Source: Deltaproteobacteria bacterium CG07_land_8_20_14_0_80_60_11 (GTDB lineage: Bacteria; Desulfobacterota; Desulfobaccia; Desulfobaccales; 0-14-0-80-60-11). From it: a DNA stretch of 11,231 nucleotides. This document shows positions 5,944-11,231 of the stretch, one piece after another (within the stretch, counting starts at the first letter, position 1; each line of letters opens with the position of its first letter). A program made the translations under genes and the position numbers. The stretch spans positions 1-11,231 of the forward strand of contig PEWM01000138.1 in assembly GCA_002779455.1 (NCBI GenBank), read 5' to 3'. The notes below the pieces were generated by a model, which was not told the DNA's origin, ran no database searches, and was given only the letters and a program-made list of their open reading frames with translations.

Positions 5944-7269
5944 TTAATCATCCCTAAACCGTTCGGCCACGGCCCGGGCGTGCAGGTGCAGGCCCTCGTG
6001 TTCGGCCAGGGTGATAACCGTATCTTTCAGGGACCGGAGCGCCTCCCGGGTCAAGTGCTGAAAGGTGGGTTTCTGGATAAAATCATCCACGGAGAGCCCC
6101 GAGAACATCCGGGCGCAGCCGCCCGTGGGGAGCACGTGGTTGGTCCCCGAGGCGTAGTCGCCCACCGGCACCGGGGCATACGGCCCCAGAAAGATGGAGC
6201 CGGCGTGCTTGATGCGGGGCAACAGGGCAAAGGGGTCCCGGGTGACGATCTGCAAATGCTCCGGGGCATAGAGGTTGGCAAACTCCATGGCCTCATCCAG
6301 AGACGCAACCAGAAGCACCGCGGAGTACTTCGTCAGGGCCGCCTCGATAATCTCCCGCCGGGGCAGGCGGGGCAGTTCTGCAATGATGAATGCCACCACG
6401 GCCCGGGCCAGTTCCGCATCCGTCGTCACCAGGACCGCGGCGGCCTCGGGGTCGTGCTCCACCTGGGAGAGAAAGTCCACCGCCACGTACCGGGCTTCTG
6501 CCGTGTCATCCGCCAGGATCAGGGCCTCGCTGGGCCCCGCCGGGGAGTCGATGCCCACCTGGCCGAACACCAGGAGCTTGGCCGCCGTGACATACTTGTT
6601 GCCCGGGCCCACGATCTTGTCCACCCGGGGGACAGTCTTTGTCCCGTAGGCCATGGAGCCGATGGCCCAGGGGCCGCCGATCTTGAAGAGTCGGCTGGCC
6701 CCGGCCAGGTGCGCCGCCACCAGGGTGGCGGGGTTCACTGCCATCCCCGGCCCCGGCGGCGTGGCGGCCACGATCTCGGCCACCCCCGCCACTTTAGCGG
6801 GAATGATGTTCATCAGGGCGCTGGAGGGATACGAGGCCCGCCCGCCGGGAATATAGCAGCCCACCCGATTAAGGGGCCGGGAGAGCCGCCCGGCCAGGAT
6901 GCCGGGCTGGACTTCCATGGCCCACATCTCCCGGTCCAACTGGGCCCGATGAAATTTTTCAATATTCGCGGCGGCGGTCTTGAGTGCGGCGGTGACCTGG
7001 GGGTCCAGGACCCGGTAGGCGGCCTCAATCTCCTCGGGGGTGGCCAAAAGGTCCGCTGCGGTGATGTCGGCCTTGAACTGCTGATGCTGCCTGAGGGATT
7101 CGGCGTCGCCGTCCCGGCGCAGGGCGGCTAAGATGGGCGCCACCGCCTCCAGCACGGCGCTGACGTCTTCCTGGGAGCGGGACAGGATCGCCTGCCGACG
7201 CTCCGGCGCGAGCTCAATGAGATATTCCACCTGCAAATCTGGCACTCGCAGGTCCCGCCTTTTCCACAA
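5944..7269 (-). CDS. hisD: Histidinol dehydrogenase
   Basis: The 441-residue enzyme catalyses the last two steps of histidine synthesis, oxidising L-histidinol to L-histidine with two NAD+. By alignment with E. coli HisD, the Zn ligands are Gln269 and His272 (SQVEH), Asp371 (GDYASGTNHVLP) and His430 (GLHLHARA); the catalytic Glu337-His338 pair is in APEHLQI. Further family signatures are VGCYIPGGRASYPSS (136-150) and IVGPGNKYV (219-227). Length is normal (about 430). The gene opens with TTG two codons after an in-frame TAA. An alternative GTG at codon 9 (7243-7245) has a better Shine-Dalgarno (AAGGCGG, nine bases before it), so the true start is uncertain; homology of the DLRVPDL stretch favours the longer form. 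No other his gene is in the window, so hisD is either separate or in a his cluster with folE2 downstream. Confidence 0.95.
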   Translation of the reverse strand: MWKRRDLRVPDLQVEYLIELAPERRQAILSRSQEDVSAVLEAVAPILAALRRDGDAESLRQHQQFKADITAADLLATPEEIEAAYRVLDPQVTAALKTAAANIEKFHRAQLDREMWAMEVQPGILAGRLSRPLNRVGCYIPGGRASYPSSALMNIIPAKVAGVAEIVAATPPGPGMAVNPATLVAAHLAGASRLFKIGGPWAIGSMAYGTKTVPRVDKIVGPGNKYVTAAKLLVFGQVGIDSPAGPSEALILADDTAEARYVAVDFLSQVEHDPEAAAVLVTTDAELARAVVAFIIAELPRLPRREIIEAALTKYSAVLLVASLDEAMEFANLYAPEHLQIVTRDPFALLPRIKHAGSIFLGPYAPVPVGDYASGTNHVLPTGGCARMFSGLSVDDFIQKPTFQHLTREALRSLKDTVITLAEHEGLHLHARAVAERFRDD

Positions 7270-7290
7270 AAATTAATTATCCCACCGCGA

Positions 7291-7319
7291 ATTATATAAG
7301 ATTGTTCAAAGAAGCACAA
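7291..7319 (-). promoter_or_regulatory. Candidate sigma-70 promoter for hisD
   Basis: On the minus strand a perfect TATAAT (complement of 7291-7296) lies 17 bases downstream of a weak -35, TTGTGC (3/6). It is oriented toward hisD, and transcription would begin near 7284. That leaves only about 15 bases before the TTG start, which slightly favours the downstream GTG start. Confidence 0.45.
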
Positions 7320-7363
7320 ATCCAAATGCGGCGCCATCGCCTCGGGGCGAGCCCGTGAAGCCT

Positions 7364-7408
7364 GGCGCGTGAAACGCGCCCTGCGCAGGCTGGAAAGCCT
7401 GCGCCACC
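7364..7408. repeat. Two adjacent palindromic repeats (GGCGCGT family and GCGCAGGCT family)
   Basis: GGCGCGT/ACGCGCC (7364-7380, loop gaa) is directly followed by GCGCAGGCT/AGCCTGCGC (7383-7404, loop ggaa, perfect 9-bp arms), ending CACC. The first matches the palindrome at 4938. The second matches the hairpins inside the element at 3849-3902, including the CACC tail. They are GC-rich in otherwise AT-rich divergent intergenic DNA between hisD and the PilZ-FlgM gene. Confidence 0.7.
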
Positions 7409-7496
7409 AATTTAAGTAACTTTTCAAGGCAGGGGTAGGAAGTCTCCCGCCTGATCTCGGATAATCCGCCTATCAATAAATCATGCCGGGGAAAAT

Positions 7497-7523
7497 TAAT
7501 ATTTTTGACGCTCATGCCGATAA
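7497..7523 (+). promoter_or_regulatory. Candidate sigma-28 (FliA) promoter upstream of the PilZ-FlgM gene
   Basis: The -10 element GCCGATAA (7516-7523) equals the enterobacterial FliA consensus. The -35 element TAATATTT (7497-7504) matches TAAAGTTT at 6 of 8, and the spacer is exactly 11 bases. The start site would be near 7530, giving a leader of about 50 bases. The same bases can also be read as a sigma-70 promoter (TTAATA, 17 bases, GATAAT), so the sigma assignment is inference. The first is more specific, and it fits the gene's content. Confidence 0.5.
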
Positions 7524-7580
7524 TAAGAGGAAGCGAGTTTAATCACCCAAGTCTCTTTTTTGCTTTACGGCTAAATTATT

Positions 7581-8180
7581 ATGAGAATTAAGGAAGTTAC
7601 TCCATTAGACTCCCTTCCGGAAAGACGCCAGTTCGGTCGCATTAATATCGCCGAACCCAGGATATGTCATGTCCACCTGCCCCAATCCCAGGAATTATGG
7701 ACCGACCAGGGCATATTAGTGAATATCAGTCTGGGAGGCATTTATTTCCTGTGTGATAAGCAGCCTCCACTTGAAAAAGACGATATTCGCTTTTTAACTT
7801 TGGATACGCCATACTCTGATCCGGAAACTCATCATCTTGGGTTTCATGTTTTAGTGGTTCGCACTGAACAGAGGCAACTTAACCCACATCAATTTGCGAT
7901 AGCACTGAGAATCCTTTCTGACCCCATCTTTTACTCGCTTCGGGAAACAAATAAACGAGATATTAATTTATTGGATAAACCGCGTATAATGTATCAGTAT
8001 TACGAATTGAATAAAAGAGCCTACAAAATTATTTCTAATACGCCGGAGATTCGCACTGACAAGATCAATAATATAAAGGCATACATCGAGAAAGGCTCTT
8101 ATGGGGTAACACCTGAAAAAGTTACTCAAAGCCTCATTAATAATCTTTTCTTAGAAAATATTTTGCTCCAAAAAATATAA
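7581..8180 (+). CDS. PilZ domain-FlgM C-terminal domain fusion; putative c-di-GMP-responsive anti-sigma-28 factor
   Basis: The 199-residue protein has two recognisable parts. Residues about 12-113 are a PilZ domain with the c-di-GMP motifs RxxxR (R16-R20, in ERRQFGR) and NxSxxG (N48-S50-G53, in VNISLGGIYF). Residues about 155-190 match the sigma-28-binding C-terminus of FlgM. IRTDKINNIKAYIEKGSYGV aligns without gaps to a Bacillus-type ARQEKIAQLKAQIESGTYKV, keeping R158, K161, I162, K166, I169, E170, G172, Y174 and V176; EKVTQSLINNL follows where FlgM has its last helix. Residues 114-154 link the two. FlgM holds FliA inactive until the hook is finished; here c-di-GMP binding could alter that hold (inference). 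The ATG follows an in-frame TAA, and no good Shine-Dalgarno is visible. The gene is far more AT-rich than its neighbours, stands alone, and is divergent from hisD. No transmembrane or signal sequence is seen. The PilZ call is firm; the FlgM call rests on motif alignment by eye. Confidence 0.82.
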   Translation: MRIKEVTPLDSLPERRQFGRINIAEPRICHVHLPQSQELWTDQGILVNISLGGIYFLCDKQPPLEKDDIRFLTLDTPYSDPETHHLGFHVLVVRTEQRQLNPHQFAIALRILSDPIFYSLRETNKRDINLLDKPRIMYQYYELNKRAYKIISNTPEIRTDKINNIKAYIEKGSYGVTPEKVTQSLINNLFLENILLQKI

Positions 8181-8294
8181 TCATCAAGCTTCCAATCTTT
8201 GTCGGTTTAACTCCTTATCTTGCGTGCCATTCGCTACACAACCCTGCTCCCCCAAGCTTAGGCCCTCACGGCCATCTAATACCATGTTCGTCTT

Positions 8295-8323
8295 GTAGGG
8301 GCGGGTTTGAAACCCGCCCCTAC
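8295..8323. repeat. GTAGGGGCG palindromic repeat, perfect 29-bp copy
   Basis: Left arm GTAGGGGCGGGTTT (8295-8308), single central G, right arm AAACCCGCCCCTAC (8310-8323). It is perfectly complementary over 14 bp and shares the GTAGGGGCG end with copies at 3729 and 4823. Confidence 0.8.
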
Positions 8324-8365
8324 GTGTGATATCAACAGGTTATCTGATTGGTTTGTTTCATTTCA

Positions 8366-8382
8366 AAGCGAACTTGGTATAA
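8366..8382 (-). repeat. ATACCAA repeat family, copy 4 (inverted)
   Basis: Read on the minus strand it is TTATACCAAGTTCGCTT, matching copies near 4742-4923 (TTATACCAAACTGCGTT) with small differences and one missing base. Confidence 0.5.
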
Positions 8383-8562
8383 GGCCGACTCTCCCGGAAG
8401 GTGAGCTTGAGATCACCCCATTCTGCCGATTGAGGTCTCTTCTGGCCCTCTGCCGCAGTCCCCGAAGATTATGGTTATTTGTTGCGGTGACCCCAAATCA
8501 TGACCAGATGCCGGCGCCGATGAAAAGGTTTACCCGGGATGCCGTTTTTAGGTGACTATTGT

Positions 8563-8583
8563 TCAACATGTTGATATTATAAA
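8563..8583 (+). promoter_or_regulatory. Palindrome with AT-rich -10-like sequence upstream of rnr
   Basis: TCAACATGTTGA (8563-8574) is a perfect 12-bp palindrome followed by TATTATAAA. It resembles an operator beside a -10 element, about 90 bases before the RNase R start. No matching -35 box at proper spacing was found, so promoter function is tentative. Confidence 0.25.
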
Positions 8584-8671
8584 GAATGTTTTCTGAATTC
8601 ACGATATCAACGAACGGCGCGGCGAAGGCGGCTAACACCTCAACCCCTTTAAGGCCCGGGTTGCGAGGCAG

Positions 8672-10852
8672 ATGATGACTACGAGAAGACGGCGCAAAAA
8701 GAAGCCGGTGGCCAAGGAAGATCACATCCTGCGAACCTTTCAGGAGGCCGCCCGGCCGCTATTGATGGAGGAGCTGCTGCGGTTGCTCAACGCCGGCCCG
8801 GACCAGGCCGGGGCCGGGGCCACGGCGGTGGACCAGATGGTAGCCCGGGGGCAGTTGGTCTCCCTCAAGGGCGGCCGCTTTGGCCTGGCCGAAAAGATGA
8901 ACCTGGTAGCGGGGGAGCTCTCCGTCCACCCCGACGGCTTCGGCTTCGTCACCCCCGAGACCGGCGGCAAGGACATCTACCTGGTGGCGGCGAACCTGAA
9001 AGAAGCCTGGCACGGCGACCGGGTGGTGGTGCGGATCGAGGGCAGCCGGGGCCGCCGCAAGGAAGGCCGGGTGATCCGCATCCTCTCCCGCCGGCTCACG
9101 GACGTGCTGGGCACCCTGTCCCAGGCCGGGGACACCTATTTTGTGGAGCCCGAAGACGAGCACCTCCTCTTCAACCTGGTGATCGCCCCGGAGCACTTAA
9201 ACGGCGCCGCCCCGGGACAGATGGTCCGGGCCGCGGTGACCCACTATCCCACGGGGCACCTCAATCCCCAGGGGGTGGTCACCGAGGTCCTGGGCGACGT
9301 GGAAGACGCCGAGGTCCAGGCCCGGCTGGTGATTTTGAAGTATGAGCTGCCCGACGAGTTCCCGCCGGAGGTCCTGGCCGCGGCGGCCAACATCACCCCG
9401 GACCTGTCGGAACGGGCCCTGAAAGGCCGGCTGGACCTGCGCCACCTGCCCATGGTGACCATCGACGGGGAGACCGCCCGAGACTTCGACGACGGCGTCT
9501 GCCTGGAGAAAAAGCCCGGGGGGAGCTTCACTCTCTACGTGTCCATCGCCGACGTCAGCCACTACGTCACCCCGGGCTCGCCCCTGGATAAGGAGGCCGA
9601 CCTCAGGGGCACCAGCGTCTATTTTCCCCAGCGGGCGGTGCACATGCTGCCCGAGAAGCTCGCCACCGACGTCTGCAGCCTCATCCCCGGAGAAGACCGC
9701 CTGGCGGTGACCGCCATGCTCAACTTCGACCGCCGGGGCCGCCGGAAAGACTTTACTTTTGCCCGCAGCGTGGTCCGCAACCACGCCCGCCTCACCTACC
9801 GCCTGGTCGACGATCTGCTGGTCAAGCAAGACCGGGGGCTTCGGAGCCGCTACCGGCCTTTCGTGAAGATGCTCACCCAAATGACGGAGCTCTGCGACCT
9901 CCTCCGGGAGCGCCGGGCCGAACGGGGCAGCCTCCTCCTGAGCCTCCCCGAAGCCGAGGTGGTGCTGGACGACCGGGGCTGGCCGGTGGACATCCGCCGG
10001 GTGGATCACCTGGTGTCCCACCTACTCATCGAGGAGTTCATGATCGCCGCCAATGAAGCGGTGGCCACCTTCCTGGGGGAATTCTCCCTCTTCCGGGTGC
10101 ACGAGCGCCCCGACGCCGTCAAGCTGGCCGCCTTCCGCACCTATCTGAAGAGCCTCGGGTTCGACCTGCCTAAGGAGGTTCACCGCGACCCCCGGGTCCT
10201 TCGGGAGTTTCTGGATGAGGTGCGTAAGACCCCGTTGGCCCCCATGGTGCAGCTGATGCTCCTGCGCTCCTTGAAGCAGGCCCGCTACGCCGGAGAGAAC
10301 CTGGGCCACTACGGCCTGGCCACCGACTGGTACACCCACTTCACCTCCCCCATCCGGCGCTATCCCGATCTGCTGATTCACCGGCTGCTCCTGAGCCGCC
10401 TTTCGGGGCGCAAACCACCCTTCTCCCTGGACCCGGAAGACCTGGAGACCCAGGCCGCCCATCTCACCCGGCGGGAGCGGGCCGCCATCAACGCCGAGCG
10501 GGAGATGATGTCCCGTATGCAGGTGCGCTGCCTGGCCCACCGGGTAGGCGACACCTTCTCGGGCCGCATCACCGGGGTCAACGCCTTCGGCTTTTTCGTC
10601 TCCCTGGAGGAGGTCTTTGCCGAGGGCCTGGTGCGCCTGGTGGACCTGCCCGACGACTACTACCGCTACGAGGAATCCCTCATGCGCCTCTTCGGCCGCC
10701 GCACCCGGCGCATCTTCGCCCTGGGCGATCTCGTAAAGGTCAAGGTGGCCCACGTGGACATCCGCCGCCGCCACGTCAACCTGCTGCTGGTGGAGGAAGA
10801 AGGGGAAAAAGGCGAAGAGGGGAATAATAATAGCGCTATGAAAACCTCATAG
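8672..10852 (+). CDS. rnr: Ribonuclease R (RNB-family 3'-5' exoribonuclease)
   Basis: The 726-residue enzyme processively degrades structured RNA from the 3' end in the cytoplasm and in other bacteria takes part in tmRNA-linked mRNA decay and rRNA quality control. Order of parts: basic N-terminus, winged-helix region (about 17-75), two cold-shock/OB domains (about 80-215, with HPDGFGFVTPE), RNB catalytic domain (about 250-575), S1 domain (about 625-705). The four metal-binding aspartates D265, D271, D273 and D274 (TIDGETARDFDDGV) have the spacing of E. coli D272/278/280/281. FTSPIRRYPDLLIHRLL (557-573) is the conserved RNB end with catalytic Arg562/Arg563. The C-terminal lysine-rich tail of E. 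coli RNase R (813 residues) is absent; a short acidic tail ends NNNSAMKTS. GAGG at 8665-8668 is 3 bases before the first ATG but 6 before the second (8675), so translation may begin at Met2. The stop abuts the next gene's Shine-Dalgarno. Confidence 0.95.
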   Translation: MMTTRRRRKKKPVAKEDHILRTFQEAARPLLMEELLRLLNAGPDQAGAGATAVDQMVARGQLVSLKGGRFGLAEKMNLVAGELSVHPDGFGFVTPETGGKDIYLVAANLKEAWHGDRVVVRIEGSRGRRKEGRVIRILSRRLTDVLGTLSQAGDTYFVEPEDEHLLFNLVIAPEHLNGAAPGQMVRAAVTHYPTGHLNPQGVVTEVLGDVEDAEVQARLVILKYELPDEFPPEVLAAAANITPDLSERALKGRLDLRHLPMVTIDGETARDFDDGVCLEKKPGGSFTLYVSIADVSHYVTPGSPLDKEADLRGTSVYFPQRAVHMLPEKLATDVCSLIPGEDRLAVTAMLNFDRRGRRKDFTFARSVVRNHARLTYRLVDDLLVKQDRGLRSRYRPFVKMLTQMTELCDLLRERRAERGSLLLSLPEAEVVLDDRGWPVDIRRVDHLVSHLLIEEFMIAANEAVATFLGEFSLFRVHERPDAVKLAAFRTYLKSLGFDLPKEVHRDPRVLREFLDEVRKTPLAPMVQLMLLRSLKQARYAGENLGHYGLATDWYTHFTSPIRRYPDLLIHRLLLSRLSGRKPPFSLDPEDLETQAAHLTRRERAAINAEREMMSRMQVRCLAHRVGDTFSGRITGVNAFGFFVSLEEVFAEGLVRLVDLPDDYYRYEESLMRLFGRRTRRIFALGDLVKVKVAHVDIRRRHVNLLLVEEEGEKGEEGNNNSAMKTS

Positions 10853-10865
10853 AGGATGTGCCGTT

Positions 10866-11231
10866 ATGATCAAAGCTTTCAAAGCCTATTTTGACCAAAT
10901 TAAAAAGCTCGATGTCAAAGACGCCACCGAGCACACCTTGCGCCCGGCCCTGGACCATCTCTTGAAAGCCTGCGCCGGAGAGAAAATCAGGGTTATCCAC
11001 GAACCCAAGCGGGACGAAACCGGCAAAGGCGCCCCTGATTTCAAATTCAAGATCAATGAGTGCATCCTGGGCTATCTGGAAAATAAGAAAATTGGAGAAA
11101 AGCTTGACCAATTCCTGAAGTCTGAACAAATCGTCAAGTACCGGCAATTACGAGATAATCTGATTCTCACCAATTACCTTGAATGGATTTGGCTGAGGGA
11201 CGGAGTTATCGCCAAGCGCGAAACCCTGTGC
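10866..11231 (+). CDS. N-terminal part of a probable restriction-modification enzyme (PD-(D/E)xK nuclease module; type IIG/ISP-like), cut by the window end
   Basis: The first 122 residues of an open frame run off the right edge with no stop. A PD-(D/E)xK-type core is visible: D58 in GAPDFKF, then E72-N-K74 in GYLENKKIG. Downstream, QIVKYRQLRDNLILTNYLEWIWLRDG (88-113) resembles the N-terminal region of large single-chain restriction-methylases in which the nuclease precedes an N6-adenine methylase. Such enzymes both cut and methylate foreign versus host DNA. The methylase part (FxGxG and NPPY/NPPF motifs) would lie outside the window, so this is a family-level inference. AGAGGA (10851-10856) lies nine bases before ATG and overlaps the rnr stop, so the gene is probably translated from the rnr transcript. 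Base composition is visibly more AT-rich than rnr, consistent with acquired DNA. Confidence 0.7.
   Translation, partial: MIKAFKAYFDQIKKLDVKDATEHTLRPALDHLLKACAGEKIRVIHEPKRDETGKGAPDFKFKINECILGYLENKKIGEKLDQFLKSEQIVKYRQLRDNLILTNYLEWIWLRDGVIAKRETLC

Larger units (their letters stand above)
8181..8671. other. 491-bp intergenic region with repeats, no convincing gene
   Basis: This stretch between the PilZ-FlgM gene and rnr holds a 29-bp palindrome (8295-8323), a copy of the ATACCAA repeat (8366-8382) and a 12-bp palindrome (8563-8574) in an AT-rich patch. GGTGA/TCACC at about 8400-8418 could form a short stem. An 82-codon frame at 8307-8555 starts inside the palindrome and lacks a Shine-Dalgarno or any recognisable motif. 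I see no tRNA, small RNA or clear terminator. Confidence 0.5.

Noticed and set aside
5980..7131. 383-residue plus-strand open frame
   Set aside because: It is antisense to hisD, which has all Zn ligands and catalytic residues; the plus-strand product has no family match that I recognise.
7128..7515. Minus-strand frames of 69 and 99 residues in the hisD upstream region
   Set aside because: They read through the palindromic repeats and overlap the promoter region and hisD in another frame; no family resemblance.
3729..8382. CRISPR array as an explanation of the short repeats
   Set aside because: Repeats are dispersed, variable and mostly perfect hairpins from several families, without regular spacing or unique spacers, and no cas genes are present.
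8307..8555. 82-residue plus-strand open frame in the gap before rnr
   Set aside because: It starts inside a perfect palindrome and runs through the ATACCAA repeat. It has no Shine-Dalgarno and no recognisable motif.
8570..8584. Zur-box-like sequence GTTGATATTATAA
   Set aside because: It resembles GTTATAATATAAC only with an inserted base, and it precedes rnr rather than any zinc gene.

Overview
The window is GC-rich bacterial chromosome. It is dominated by housekeeping and metabolic genes whose protein style, together with the dense palindromic repeats between genes, suggests a deltaproteobacterium-type organism (Desulfobacterota, perhaps close to Desulfobacca). That assignment is inference from style; no rRNA or phylogenetic marker was tested.

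Left part (1-3732, + strand): the 3' end of a GreA/GreB-family elongation factor overlaps by 4 bp the start of a cation-diffusion-facilitator zinc-type transporter. A LonB/LonC-type ATP-dependent protease follows, with an intact Ser654-Lys697 dyad. A repeat-filled gap (3733-3971) leads to an exported beta-class carbonic anhydrase with a lysine-rich tail (3972-4742).

Middle (4743-7269): a second repeat-filled gap, then two minus-strand genes, probably co-transcribed: histidinol dehydrogenase (hisD, upstream) and the type IB GTP cyclohydrolase folE2 (downstream). hisD reads away from a 311-bp divergent intergenic region, whose other side carries the most interesting gene.

Most interesting locus (7497-8180, + strand): a distinctly AT-rich gene encodes a 199-residue protein. 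Its N-terminal half is a PilZ domain with both c-di-GMP-binding motifs (RxxxR and NxSxxG). Its C-terminal about 45 residues match the sigma-28-binding end of the anti-sigma factor FlgM. Upstream lies a near-perfect sigma-28 (FliA) promoter match, with GCCGATAA exact, an 11-nt spacer and a 6/8 -35 element. Together these suggest a single-polypeptide c-di-GMP-responsive anti-sigma-28 factor that may be autoregulated. No flagellar genes are visible nearby.

Right part (8181-11231): a 491-bp gap with repeats but no convincing gene, then RNase R (rnr) with all four catalytic aspartates. Thirteen bases after its stop is the 5' end of an AT-richer gene whose N-terminus looks like the PD-(D/E)xK nuclease module of a fused restriction-methylase, cut off by the window edge. 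This may be the start of a defence or accessory segment.

The non-coding space is full of small inverted repeats from at least four families, some paired in opposite orientation. Two copies overlap stop codons of upstream genes.
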